Positions 54,423-63,358 of a stretch of 64,000 bases of DNA are shown one piece after another. This DNA is from Leeuwenhoekiella marinoflava DSM 3653. Lineage in GTDB: Bacteria; Bacteroidota; Bacteroidia; Flavobacteriales; Flavobacteriaceae. Location: assembly GCF_900129005.1 (NCBI RefSeq), contig NZ_FQUN01000003.1:186001-250000 (forward strand), read 5' to 3'. The notes beneath the pieces were generated by a model that searched no databases, was not told the origin of the DNA, and saw nothing but the letters and a program-made list of their open reading frames with translations. Each line of letters starts with the position of its first letter. Position 1 is the first letter of the stretch. The position numbers and the translations under genes are program-made.

Positions 54423-54438
54423 GCCCCAAATCTACCAT
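54307..54438 (-). other. possible 43-codon micro-ORF in the array (unit nearest purF)
   Basis: ATG (complement of 54436-54438) opens a frame of 43 codons ending in LSNTEYAHLESYKEILNKT. The other three array units keep the last 33 codons of the same frame but lack the ATG (a TTG is available), with changes that are mostly synonymous or conservative and one in-frame 3-base insertion. The first part of the frame crosses the terminator-like hairpin. Not a confident gene; no family recognised. Confidence 0.3.
54394..54422. terminator. terminator-like hairpin at the end of the array
   Basis: AAAAAAGGTGGA / TCCACCTTTTTT, loop ATAAA. T runs on both strands allow it to act in either direction, including on the purF-like transcript. 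Confidence 0.7.
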
Positions 54439-54542
54439 GAACTTAACCTACTTGTGTTATGGCAGTTACTAAGGTAGTATATGTTCTAATCTAGAACCAA
54501 ATCTTTTAGATTAAGTGCTTAATTATTGGTTAAAGAGTTGTT

Positions 54543-56441
54543 TTAATACGCTCTTTTCAAATTTCCCTCTACATAATTGATAAAAGCACGGTTTACAACA
54601 CGATTTCCACCTGCGGTAGGATAGTCTCCTGTAAAGTACCAGTCTCCTAGGTTTTTAGGACACGCTTTGTGTAGATCATCTACTTTCTGATAGATCACAC
54701 TTACCTCTGGTTTAGTGGTTTCATCTTTAAGAAGATCTGCAATTTTATTTGAAACTTCTTCGTCAGTAAAAGGCTCGTAAATCTCTTTTACATAGTTTAT
54801 TACTTGTGTATCTTCAAACTCTACCTGACTTAAGCATTTTTGATAAACCTTATCTATTATGTCTTCTTTGTTTTGCTCTTTTAAAAGGTCTATAGCAGCT
54901 CTAAATGCAATAAAATCCTGAAGCTTAGCCATGTCTATACCGTAACAATCTGGATAGCGTATTTGCGGTGCAGAAGAAACTACAACAATCTTTTTAGGGT
55001 TCAATCGAGACAGCATTTTAATGATGCTCTTTTTGAGTGTTGTGCCGCGTACGATACTATCATCAATAATTACCAGATTGTCAGATTCTTTAACAACACC
55101 ATAAGTCACATCATAAACGTGAGCTACGAGGTCATCTCTACTGCTGTCTTCGGTAATGAAGGTGCGTAATTTTACATCTTTAATAGCGATCTTTTCGGTG
55201 CGTAATTTTTTTGAAAGAATATCTTCAAGTCCTTCTTTATCAAGCTCGTTTCTGCGTTTTAAAATTTCGTCTGCTTTTTGCTTGTCTAGTTCTGCCTGTG
55301 CAGCTTCAACCATACCGTAAAAGGATGTTTCGGCAGTATTAGGAATATAGCTGAAAACAGTATTTTGAGTATCGTGCTGAATATGCTTTAAAACTTCAGG
55401 CATTAATAAGCGTCCAAGTTCTTTACGCTCTTGATATATTTCGGCATCGCTTCCTCTTGAGAAATAAATACGCTCAAAAGAACATGCTTTACGCTCTAGA
55501 GGTTCTTGAATTTTCTCGATTGAAGTTGCACCACTTTTTTTGATGATCATTGCATGACCTGGGTCTAACTCATGAACATCTTCAAAATTTGCATTAAAAA
55601 CGGTTTGAATAACAGGGCGCTCACTGGCAATAACTACAACTTCATCATCTTTATAATAATAAGCTGGTCTTATTCCTGAAGGATCGCGTAGAACAAAAGA
55701 ATCTCCGTGACCTAATAAGCCAGCCATAGCATAGCCGCCATCCCAGTCTTTAGAAGCCTTCTTTAGAATTTTTGCAATGTTAAGACGTTCTGCAATTTGA
55801 GGTGAAGCCTCAAATTTAGAAAAGCCTTCTTTTTTTAATTTTTTATAAACCTTAGCCACTGCATCATCCAGGAAGTGACCTATTTTTTCCATCACAGTAA
55901 TGGTGTCAGCTTTTTCTTTAGGATGCTGACCTAACTCTACAAGCTTATCAAAAAGCTTAAATACGTTGGTCATGTTGAAGTTACCAGCGACAATAAGATT
56001 ACGGTGCATCCAGTTGTTTTGTCTTAAAAACGGGTGAACACTCTCAACACTGTTTTTTCCAAAAGTACCATAGCGCACGTGACCAAGAAGTAACTCACCT
56101 ATATAAGGCACGTATTTTTTTTGTAGTGCCACATCATCTGCATATTCCGGATGCTCTAATAATGTTTGATTAATGCGAGAATTTATTTGCGCAAAAATAT
56201 CTTGAATAGGTTGCTGGGCAATAGATCGCTGTCTACTGATATAGCGCTCTCCTGGGGCCATATCTAATTTAATACTGGCAAAACCTGCGCCATCTTGACC
56301 ACGGTTGTGCTGTTTTTCCATCATTAAATACATCTTGTTTACACCATAAAATGCACTGCCGTATTTTTCTTTATAATACTCCAGAGGTTTCAAAAGTCGT
56401 ATTACCGAAATTCCACATTCATGCTTAATTGCATCACTCAT
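54543..56441 (-). CDS. amidophosphoribosyltransferase-like protein (PurF family), long form
   Basis: 632 residues of the class II glutamine amidotransferase plus phosphoribosyltransferase family, the first committed step of purine synthesis. The catalytic Cys9 follows an eight-residue propeptide (MSDAIKHE), which must be removed to free its amino group. Visible are GHVRYGTFG and NRGQDGAGF in the glutaminase domain, and the PRPP-binding VIIDDSIVRGTT near 455. It is more than 100 residues longer than the standard enzyme (extra helical segments near 180-200 and 380-420). Bacteroidota often have this long paralogue besides a standard PurF; whether this one is the biosynthetic enzyme is not certain. 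Confidence 0.85.
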   Translation of the reverse strand: MSDAIKHECGISVIRLLKPLEYYKEKYGSAFYGVNKMYLMMEKQHNRGQDGAGFASIKLDMAPGERYISRQRSIAQQPIQDIFAQINSRINQTLLEHPEYADDVALQKKYVPYIGELLLGHVRYGTFGKNSVESVHPFLRQNNWMHRNLIVAGNFNMTNVFKLFDKLVELGQHPKEKADTITVMEKIGHFLDDAVAKVYKKLKKEGFSKFEASPQIAERLNIAKILKKASKDWDGGYAMAGLLGHGDSFVLRDPSGIRPAYYYKDDEVVVIASERPVIQTVFNANFEDVHELDPGHAMIIKKSGATSIEKIQEPLERKACSFERIYFSRGSDAEIYQERKELGRLLMPEVLKHIQHDTQNTVFSYIPNTAETSFYGMVEAAQAELDKQKADEILKRRNELDKEGLEDILSKKLRTEKIAIKDVKLRTFITEDSSRDDLVAHVYDVTYGVVKESDNLVIIDDSIVRGTTLKKSIIKMLSRLNPKKIVVVSSAPQIRYPDCYGIDMAKLQDFIAFRAAIDLLKEQNKEDIIDKVYQKCLSQVEFEDTQVINYVKEIYEPFTDEEVSNKIADLLKDETTKPEVSVIYQKVDDLHKACPKNLGDWYFTGDYPTAGGNRVVNRAFINYVEGNLKRAY

Positions 56442-56458
56442 AGCTTGTTCTAATGTTT

Positions 56459-56487
56459 GCGCCCCCTTCTGTTAAGAAGAGGGCGCG
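56459..56487 (-). terminator. GC-rich hairpin between the PfkB gene and purF-like gene
   Basis: On the minus strand CGCCCTCTTCT pairs with AGAAGGGGGCG around TTAAC (one G-T pair). No T run follows it, so it may act as a transcript-stabilising or attenuating hairpin in the purF leader rather than a simple terminator. Confidence 0.45.
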
Positions 56488-56494
56488 CGTTGTT

Positions 56495-57418
56495 TTATAG
56501 GTCTAAATTAAATTGCGTTAAAGCTTTAAATCTCAGTAAGCGCTTTTCTATTTCGTCAGGTTTTAAATTTTGCATACGCTCCGTTCCAAATTTTTCTACG
56601 CAGAAGGAAGCTAAATTAGAACCCTGTATGATTGCCCTTTTCATATTTTCAAAGGAAACATCTCCGCTGCTTGCTAGATAACCAGCAAAGCCACCGGCAA
56701 ATGTATCACCGGCTCCGGTAGGATCAAAAACTTCTTCAAGCGGAAGCGCGGGAGCAAAGAAGATATTATCATCTTCAAATAATAAAGCACCGTGCTCTCC
56801 TTTTTTGATAACGACAAAGCGTGGTCCCATCTCAGAAATTTTCTTTGCGGCGATAACAAGAGAGTATTCACCACTTAGTTGGCGAGCTTCTTCGTCATTA
56901 ATAGTAATAACATCTACGCGAGCAATAACTTTTTTAAGATCTTCAAGAGCACTGTCTATCCAGAAATTCATCGTGTCTAGAATAGCAAGTTTTGGCTTTT
57001 TATTCATCTGATCTAATACAGAAAGTTGTACCAGTGGATGCAAATTCCCTAACATAACAATCTCTGCGTCCTTATAATCTTCAGGAACTACAGGGTTAAA
57101 GTCTGCTAGTGTATTTAATTCTGTGATTAAAGTGTCTCGTGAATTAAGGTCGTTGTGGTAGCGTCCTTTCCAGAAAAAAGTTTTACCATCTTCAACCACC
57201 TCAAGGCCTTCCATATTGATGCCTTTGTTTTTGAGTAAGTCTATATATTCTTGCGGAAAATCTGATCCTACAACAGATACAATTGCCTGATCAACGTCAA
57301 AATTTGAAGCGGCAAGACCTATAAAGGTACCGGCGCCACCTAAAATTTTTCCTGTTTTACCAAAAGGAGATTCAATTTCATCAAAGGCACATGTGCCTAC
57401 AATTACCAGTTTTTGCAT
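56495..57418 (-). CDS. PfkB family carbohydrate/nucleoside kinase
   Basis: 307 residues of the ribokinase family. The glycine-rich start (GKILGGAGTFIGLAASNF) is PfkB signature 1-like, and the anion hole/catalytic motif DPTGAGDTFAGGFAGYL (about 245-261) contains the catalytic Asp. Substrate unknown: relatives phosphorylate ribose, adenosine, inosine or fructose. Position directly upstream of a PurF-like gene on the same strand favours a nucleoside or ribose. A 50-bp gap with a hairpin separates the two genes. Confidence 0.88.
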   Translation of the reverse strand: MQKLVIVGTCAFDEIESPFGKTGKILGGAGTFIGLAASNFDVDQAIVSVVGSDFPQEYIDLLKNKGINMEGLEVVEDGKTFFWKGRYHNDLNSRDTLITELNTLADFNPVVPEDYKDAEIVMLGNLHPLVQLSVLDQMNKKPKLAILDTMNFWIDSALEDLKKVIARVDVITINDEEARQLSGEYSLVIAAKKISEMGPRFVVIKKGEHGALLFEDDNIFFAPALPLEEVFDPTGAGDTFAGGFAGYLASSGDVSFENMKRAIIQGSNLASFCVEKFGTERMQNLKPDEIEKRLLRFKALTQFNLDL

Positions 57419-57588
57419 TCAAAAATTTTAAGCAAATATACAGTTTTGATAACGCAATTTTAAACAATGGTCGTAAGACTGTTTCTAAACTTACTTATGA
57501 AGCGCAATTTGAAATTAAGCCGAAAAGAAGTTGGTTGCGATTATGCTAACAGGTAAACTAAAAACATAAAGCCTTTTTTATAAATGAA

Positions 57589-58224
57589 TTATTTTCTGCC
57601 AAAATCTGCAGGAATTTCACCCCAAGCTTTCGTTTCCCATTTTACGATTACCGTCTTATAAGTATTGGTTTTCAACCAATTTTCTGCACGTCTTACCAAT
57701 TCATAAACATCTTTATTCTTAGAATTCTCTTTGAGTTTGGTATTGCACTTCTTCTTTTTGACCCAACCAATGGCAATACGCGAGTCAGAATAAATGATGC
57801 GATCGCTATTATTCTTTTTAAGAAAAGCTAAACCGTGCACAAGTGCTAAGAACTCCCCTATATTATTGGTGCCTTGTTTAAAAGGACCTTGATGAAAGAG
57901 CTGTTTGGAGGTCTGGGTATCTACTCCGCGATATTCCATAATCCCGGGATTGCCAGAGCTTGCAGCATCAACCGCTATGGAATATAAATTAGGATCACCA
58001 TAGTTGCGTTTTTCTTCAGCAGAAAGGACTTTCTTTTTCTTAGAACTTCCTTTTACATCTTTGAAGTCTTTATTATAAGCTGTTTTAGCTTCAGCAAATG
58101 AAAGAAAAGATTTGTATTGTGCTCCCGCAAAACCATCAATCATTGCTTTGCATTCTTTCCAGGAAGTGTAAATACCGGGCTTTTTACCTTGCCAAACCAC
58201 GTAAAATTTTTCCTTTTTAGCCAT
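57589..58224 (-). CDS. rnhA: ribonuclease H with N-terminal viroplasmin (caulimovirus-like) domain
   Basis: 211 residues: an N-terminal RNA-DNA hybrid-binding viroplasmin domain (1-50, FYVVWQGKKPGIYTSW) and a C-terminal RNase H fold with catalytic acids in YSIAVDAASSGNPG (Asp), NNIGEFLAL (Glu), IIYSDSRIAIGW (Asp) and the last Asp in AWGEIPADFGRK. It cleaves RNA in RNA-DNA hybrids. It follows purN with a short palindrome in the 47-bp spacer. Confidence 0.92.
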   Translation of the reverse strand: MAKKEKFYVVWQGKKPGIYTSWKECKAMIDGFAGAQYKSFLSFAEAKTAYNKDFKDVKGSSKKKKVLSAEEKRNYGDPNLYSIAVDAASSGNPGIMEYRGVDTQTSKQLFHQGPFKQGTNNIGEFLALVHGLAFLKKNNSDRIIYSDSRIAIGWVKKKKCNTKLKENSKNKDVYELVRRAENWLKTNTYKTVIVKWETKAWGEIPADFGRK

Positions 58225-58239
58225 AGAAAATGGGTTTTC

Positions 58240-58259
58240 ATTTCCGCGTAGGCGGAAAT
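58240..58259. repeat. short REP-like palindrome in the purN-rnhA spacer
   Basis: ATTTCCGC and GCGGAAAT flank a 4-base loop. Palindromes of this kind are dispersed in many flavobacterial genomes; no second copy is in this window. Confidence 0.4.
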
Positions 58260-58271
58260 CTTAATAGTGAT

Positions 58272-58841
58272 TTACTGTTTCTCTAGAATTTCAGCAATCA
58301 CTTGCGGAAAATGCTTGTATTCTAATTCATGAATTTTTGCTGCAAGACTTTCTGCGGTCTCTCCTTCTTCAAGTTGCGTTTTGGCCTGAAAGAGTATAGC
58401 GCCTTTATCATACTCGGCAGTAACCTCGTGAATGGTGATGCCTGACTCTTTTTCACCTGCTTCAACAACCGCTTTGTGTACGCGCTCGCCGTACATACCT
58501 TTACCACCATAAGCCGGGAGTAAAGCCGGATGAATATTAATTATTTTGCCGGAAAATGCTTCTATTATATTTTTAGGAAACAACCATAAAAAGCCTGCTA
58601 ATACAATAAGGTCTGGCTGTGTTTGTTTTATTAAATCTAAAACTTGAGTAGTGTCGTAAAATGCTGTACGGTTAAAACTAAAAGCGCTTACTTTAAGTTT
58701 ATTTGCACGGTCTAGTACTTTTGCGGTGTTTTTATTGCTTAAAATTTGAATAACTTGCGCATCATCTCTATTTTTAAAAAATTCTGTGATACGCTGCGCA
58801 TTAGTACCGCTCCCTGAAGCAAAAATTACTATTCTTTTCAT
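58272..58841 (-). CDS. purN: phosphoribosylglycinamide formyltransferase
   Basis: Transfers formyl from 10-formyl-THF to GAR in purine synthesis. The 189 residues begin with the GSGTNAQ phosphate-binding loop (about 10-16), have the catalytic Asn and His in IINIHPALLPAYGG and Asp in the VTAEYDKGAILFQ segment. It starts a possible operon purN-rnhA and is divergent from acpP. Confidence 0.95.
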   Translation of the reverse strand: MKRIVIFASGSGTNAQRITEFFKNRDDAQVIQILSNKNTAKVLDRANKLKVSAFSFNRTAFYDTTQVLDLIKQTQPDLIVLAGFLWLFPKNIIEAFSGKIINIHPALLPAYGGKGMYGERVHKAVVEAGEKESGITIHEVTAEYDKGAILFQAKTQLEEGETAESLAAKIHELEYKHFPQVIAEILEKQ

Positions 58842-58980
58842 ATATTATATGTGTTGCGAAGGTGTAAAACAACGGATTATTATTCGTTTAAATAAGCACT
58901 TTACGTTGAATCTTAAAAAGGAAATGTTTAAATTAACGATACATTTTAGACAGGTAATGTGGTAAAACGGTAAAGTTTGC

Positions 58981-58988
58981 TATTTTTG
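58981..58988 (+). promoter_or_regulatory. -7 element of the acpP operon
   Basis: TATTTTTG matches TAnnTTTG and lies 30 bp before the acpP ATG. No clear -33 TTG. Confidence 0.5.
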
Positions 58989-59018
58989 CCTCCTAATTAA
59001 AATTTAAAATTAAATATT

Positions 59019-59252
59019 ATGTCAGACATTGCATCAAGAGTAAAAGCCATCATCGTAGATAAACTTGGCGTTGATGAGAACGAGGTTGTTGCAGAAGCTA
59101 GCTTCACAAACGACCTAGGAGCAGACTCGTTAGATACAGTTGAGCTTATTATGGAGTTTGAAAAAGAATTTGATATTCAGATTCCAGACGACCAGGCAGA
59201 AAATATAGCTACTGTAGGTCAAGCTATTTCCTATATAGAAGAAGCAAAGTAA
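59019..59252 (+). CDS. acpP: acyl carrier protein
   Basis: 77 residues; the phosphopantetheine-bearing serine is Ser37 in the [10 protein letters not shown] motif. The highly acidic four-helix fold is typical. It carries growing acyl chains in fatty-acid synthesis and stands 19 bp before fabF, the elongation synthase. Confidence 0.97.
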   Translation: MSDIASRVKAIIVDKLGVDENEVVAEASFTNDLGADSLDTVELIMEFEKEFDIQIPDDQAENIATVGQAISYIEEAK

Positions 59253-59271
59253 GAAGAAAGCAAATTACCTT

Positions 59272-60525
59272 ATGGAGTTAAAGCGAGTCGTTGTAACAGG
59301 TCTTGGTGCGCTAACGCCAATCGGGAACAATATTGAAGAGTATTGGGAAGGATTGAGCACAGGTAAGAGTGGCTGTGCCCCTATTACGTATTTTGACGCA
59401 GAAAAGTTTAAAACCAAATTCGCTTGTGAGCTCAAAAACTTCAATGCATTAGATTATTTTGACCGCAAAGAAGCTCGTAAATTAGACCGTTTTGCGCAGT
59501 ATGCGCTTGTGTCTTCTGATCAAGCTATCAAAGATGCGGGAATAGATCTCGATGTTGTTGATAAATTTAGAGTAGGTGTTATTTGGGGAGCTGGTATAGG
59601 CGGTTTAGAAACCTTTCAGGACGAGGTTATTAATTTCGCCGAAGGAGACGGAACTCCAAGGTTCAACCCATTTTTTATTCCAAAGATGATTGCAGATATC
59701 GCCCCAGGTAATATCTCAATCAAACATGGTTTTATGGGGCCTAATTATACAACGGTTTCTGCTTGTGCATCATCTGCTAATGCAATGATAGATGCCTTAA
59801 ATTATATACGTTTAGGACATTGTGATATTATTGTAACTGGTGGTAGTGAAGCTGCGGTGACAAAAGCGGGTATGGGAGGTTTTAATGCAATGCATGCCTT
59901 ATCTACACGTAATGAAAGTCCAGAAACAGCTTCAAGACCGTTTGATTCTACAAGAGATGGTTTTGTTTTAGGTGAAGGTGCGGGAGCTCTTATTCTTGAA
60001 GAATATGAGCACGCTAAAACACGTGGAGCTAAAATATATGCCGAAGTTGTAGGAGGTGGAATGTCTAGTGATGCTTATCATATGACAGCACCACACCCTG
60101 AAGGTATAGGTGTAGAGCGCGTTATGCTTAACTGCTTACGTGATGCTAACATCAAACCAGAAGAAGTAGATGCGATAAATACCCACGGGACTTCAACTCC
60201 ATTAGGAGATGTGGCCGAACTTAAAGCAATTACCAAAGTTTTTGGTGAGCATGCTAAGAATATCAATATCAATTCAACAAAGTCTATGACAGGACACTTA
60301 CTAGGTGCTGCAGGAGCTATTGAAGCAATTGCTTCAATTTTAGCTATGGAGAATAGTTTAGTGCCTCCTACTATAAATCATACCACTGTTGATGAAAATA
60401 TAGATGGTTCTTTAAACCTCACTTTAAATAAAGCACAAAAACGTGAGGTTAAGGTGGCGATGAGCAATACCTTTGGTTTTGGAGGTCACAATGCTTGCGT
60501 CTTATTTAAAAAGTATAGCGAATAA
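59272..60525 (+). CDS. fabF: beta-ketoacyl-ACP synthase II
   Basis: 417 residues that elongate acyl-ACP with malonyl-ACP. The thiolase-fold Cys165 is in TVSACASSAN, the two catalytic histidines in THGTSTPLGD and KSMTGHLLGAAG, and the C-terminal TFGFGGHNACV loop is present. It forms an operon with acpP and is 6 bp from rnc. Confidence 0.97.
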   Translation: MELKRVVVTGLGALTPIGNNIEEYWEGLSTGKSGCAPITYFDAEKFKTKFACELKNFNALDYFDRKEARKLDRFAQYALVSSDQAIKDAGIDLDVVDKFRVGVIWGAGIGGLETFQDEVINFAEGDGTPRFNPFFIPKMIADIAPGNISIKHGFMGPNYTTVSACASSANAMIDALNYIRLGHCDIIVTGGSEAAVTKAGMGGFNAMHALSTRNESPETASRPFDSTRDGFVLGEGAGALILEEYEHAKTRGAKIYAEVVGGGMSSDAYHMTAPHPEGIGVERVMLNCLRDANIKPEEVDAINTHGTSTPLGDVAELKAITKVFGEHAKNININSTKSMTGHLLGAAGAIEAIASILAMENSLVPPTINHTTVDENIDGSLNLTLNKAQKREVKVAMSNTFGFGGHNACVLFKKYSE

Positions 60526-60531
60526 TCACAT

Positions 60532-61278
60532 ATGAGTGTGATTCGCAACATATTTACTTCCCGTTCTGTCAAGGACGGGAATTTTTTTGTCACCATTCAG
60601 AGAATAATAGGATTTAAGCCTAGGAATATTCAGCATTATGAAGAGGCCTTTACACATAGATCTATGGCACTTCAGAATAAAAAGGGACACGCTTTTAATT
60701 ACGAGCGTCTGGAGTTTTTAGGAGATGCTATGCTGGGTGCGGTTATCGCGGCACATTTATTTGATGAAGTAGGCAAAGGCGATGAAGGTTATCTTACAAA
60801 AATGCGCTCTAAAGTAGTTAGTCGTGAACATCTTAATGAGTTGGGAAGAGATCTGGGTTTACTCAGTTTGGTGAAGTCGGCTATTCCTAAAGAAAATTTT
60901 GGAGTTAACATTCACGGTAATCTTTTTGAGGCTCTTGTGGGAGCTATTTATCAAGACAGAGGCTATGGATACGCCCGAAAGTTTATTAATAAACGGGTTA
61001 TAGATCCTTATGTAGATATCGAAAAGCTTGAAGGACGTGTGATAAGCTATAAAAGTCTTTTGATAGAATGGTGCCAAAAAGAAAAAAGGACATTTGATTT
61101 CAATACTTATGAAGATTCTGGTCAGGATGTAGTGCGTCATTTTTCGGTAAGACTATCCATAGATGACAAGCAAATAGCAAAGGCGCGATCAACTTCAAAG
61201 AAAAAGGCAGAAGAAAAAGCAGCTAAGCGGGCGTACTATGTGTTTCAAGATAAAATAGATGTACACCGCTTTAACTAA
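60532..61278 (+). CDS. rnc: ribonuclease III
   Basis: Cleaves double-stranded RNA in rRNA and mRNA maturation. The 248 residues have the RNase III signature YERLEFLGDAMLG (about 58-70), the second acidic cluster FEALVGAIYQDRG and a C-terminal double-stranded-RNA-binding domain (RSTSKKKAEEKAAKRAYYVF). The order acpP-fabF-rnc is widely conserved in bacteria. Confidence 0.96.
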   Translation: MSVIRNIFTSRSVKDGNFFVTIQRIIGFKPRNIQHYEEAFTHRSMALQNKKGHAFNYERLEFLGDAMLGAVIAAHLFDEVGKGDEGYLTKMRSKVVSREHLNELGRDLGLLSLVKSAIPKENFGVNIHGNLFEALVGAIYQDRGYGYARKFINKRVIDPYVDIEKLEGRVISYKSLLIEWCQKEKRTFDFNTYEDSGQDVVRHFSVRLSIDDKQIAKARSTSKKKAEEKAAKRAYYVFQDKIDVHRFN

Positions 61279-61372
61279 AATGATTTAGGTATAGTCATAT
61301 TTACATTTAGATAAAGCTAAATGCTGAGAATATCTCTCAGAGTTTGATTATATTTAACGCCTATTTAAGAAT

Positions 61373-61861
61373 ATGGCTGCTCTAAAGCTTTTACTGGATG
61401 ATGTTTTTGATTTTGACTTTTCGGTCATTGCAATACACTGTTCTTTAGAAGAGTATCGTATGGCTTTTTTGATTAACAAATATGCCGGTCTGAGGTTGAA
61501 AAGTTCTGAGGATGTAGATTTTTTTGTAAAAAATGACAAGTATAGCTTTGCTGCTATGCGTTTTGACGATCAGAAAAATTATCAGAGCTATACATTGATA
61601 TCAAATAAGTATAAGTTGAAGTATGCTAAGCAGGTAGTAAACAGCGACCTGTTTACAGAATCTGATTCAGAACATTACAAAATACTTAACTTAGTCCCTG
61701 AAGTTAAAAATGCAGATTATTTACTTAAAATAGAAAGTGATACTAGTAAAATACCACGGTTAGCACTTTTAGCACAACTAAACCAAATACCACAAATAAT
61801 TACAGCTTACAACGTAGAGGTAAGCTCCTTAAAGTCTAAACAAAATTTAATTTTTGAATAA
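61373..61861 (+). CDS. IPExxxVDY family protein
   Basis: 162 residues of unknown function; the family is Bacteroidota-specific and typically sits between rnc and pyk, as here. The eponymous motif is degenerate: it reads VPEVKNADY near residue 106. No TM or signal; beta-rich cytoplasmic fold (YSFAAMRFDDQKNYQSYTL). The stop overlaps the pyk ATG by one base (TAATG), which suggests coupled translation and a role connected with pyruvate kinase or with the RNA processing of this transcript. Confidence 0.85.
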   Translation: MAALKLLLDDVFDFDFSVIAIHCSLEEYRMAFLINKYAGLRLKSSEDVDFFVKNDKYSFAAMRFDDQKNYQSYTLISNKYKLKYAKQVVNSDLFTESDSEHYKILNLVPEVKNADYLLKIESDTSKIPRLALLAQLNQIPQIITAYNVEVSSLKSKQNLIFE

Positions 61862-63297
61862 TGTCAAACACTAAGAAAACTAAGATTGTTGCTACACTAG
61901 GACCTGCAACCAGCAAGAAGGAAGTACTTCATGATATGATTAAGGCCGGTGTAGATGTATTTAGAATCAACTTTTCGCATGCAGATTATGATGCAGTAAA
62001 AGAACGTATCCAAATGATACGAAGCCTTAGCGAAGAATTTGGATACAATACAGCAATACTAGCAGATTTACAAGGTCCTAAATTGCGAGTAGGGATCATG
62101 AAAGATGAAGTAGTCGTTAATCCTGGAGATAAAATTATATTCTCAACTAAAGAGGAATTTGAAGGCACAAAAGAACGTGTTTATATGAATTACCAGCATT
62201 TTCCTCGAGATGTAAATAAAGGGGAACGTATTCTTTTGGATGATGGTAAATTGATGTTTGAGGTTCTAAAGACCGATAATGAAAGCGAAGTTGAAACTGT
62301 AGTGATTCAAGGTGGACCTTTAAAGTCTAGAAAAGGAGTTAACCTTCCTAACACAAACATTTCACTTCCGGCACTTACAGAAAAAGATATCGAAGATGCG
62401 ATTTTTGCAATAAGCCAAAAAGTAGATTGGTTAGCACTTTCTTTTGTGCGTCACGAAGGAGATTTAATTCAACTTCAAGACTTAATAAAAGAGCATTCTG
62501 AGTATAAGATTCCTATTATTTCTAAAATAGAGAAGCCAGAAGCAGTAAAAAATATCGATAAGATTGTTGCGTATAGTGACGGTTTAATGGTAGCTCGTGG
62601 AGATCTAGGTGTTGAGATTCCTGCAGAAGAAGTACCGCTTATTCAAAAGCAATTAGTACTTGCTGCTAAAAAAGCACGTATCCCTGTAATTATTGCAACG
62701 CAGATGATGGAGACTATGATAGATAGTTTAACTCCAACTCGTGCTGAGGTGAATGACGTTGCAAATTCTGTTATGGATGGTGCAGATGCAGTAATGTTGA
62801 GTGGTGAAACTTCAGTAGGTAAATATCCGGTACAGGTAATTGAGCGTATGGCTTCAATTCTTTCAAAAGTTGAAGATTCAGAATTGATCAAAGTACCACA
62901 CACGCCTCCGCATATTCGTACAAAGCGTTACATAACAAAAGCAATTTGTTATCACGCGGCGCTTATGGCGAACGAGATTGATGCAAAAGCGATTACAACA
63001 CTTACTAATAGCGGGTATACTGCTTTTCAAATTTCAGCTTGGAGACCTAATTCACATATTTTAGTGTTTACTTCAAACCGAATTATTTTAAGTCAGCTTA
63101 ACTTACTTTGGGGTGTAAAAGCGTTCTATTACGATAAGTTTGTTTCTACAGATGAAACTGTACGAGATATAAACCGAATCGCTCGCGATAGTGGGTACCT
63201 AAATATTGGTGATATGGTAATTAGCCTTGCAGCGATGCCTATTACCGAAAAAGGAATGGTTAACACGCTTCGCGTTCGTGAAATACAAGGGAATTAA
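61861..63297 (+). CDS. pyk: pyruvate kinase
   Basis: Last step of glycolysis, PEP to pyruvate with ATP. The 478 residues start TKIVATLGPATSKKEVLHDM; the active-site segments are ADLQGPKLRVG and KIEKPEAVKNI, the signature MVARGDLGVEIPAEEVP, and the metal and substrate loop TQMMETMIDSLTPTRAEVNDVANSVMDG. The C-terminal domain (about 345-478) is complete. Its start overlaps the previous gene's stop. Confidence 0.97.
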   Translation: MSNTKKTKIVATLGPATSKKEVLHDMIKAGVDVFRINFSHADYDAVKERIQMIRSLSEEFGYNTAILADLQGPKLRVGIMKDEVVVNPGDKIIFSTKEEFEGTKERVYMNYQHFPRDVNKGERILLDDGKLMFEVLKTDNESEVETVVIQGGPLKSRKGVNLPNTNISLPALTEKDIEDAIFAISQKVDWLALSFVRHEGDLIQLQDLIKEHSEYKIPIISKIEKPEAVKNIDKIVAYSDGLMVARGDLGVEIPAEEVPLIQKQLVLAAKKARIPVIIATQMMETMIDSLTPTRAEVNDVANSVMDGADAVMLSGETSVGKYPVQVIERMASILSKVEDSELIKVPHTPPHIRTKRYITKAICYHAALMANEIDAKAITTLTNSGYTAFQISAWRPNSHILVFTSNRIILSQLNLLWGVKAFYYDKFVSTDETVRDINRIARDSGYLNIGDMVISLAAMPITEKGMVNTLRVREIQGN

Positions 63298-63324
63298 TTT
63301 TAAGATTTCTTCCTTATAAATAGC

Positions 63325-63354
63325 AAAGCCCTTTCAATTGAAAAGGGCTTTTTT
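63325..63354. terminator. terminator between convergent pyk and dinB
   Basis: AAAGCCCTTT pairs with AAAGGGCTTT around a short CAATTGA loop, followed by TTTT on the plus strand. It can act on both transcripts. Confidence 0.85.
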
Positions 63355-63358
63355 GTGT

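Noticed and set aside
56501-57011. Open frames opposite the PfkB kinase
   Set aside because: Antisense to a clear kinase gene, no family features.
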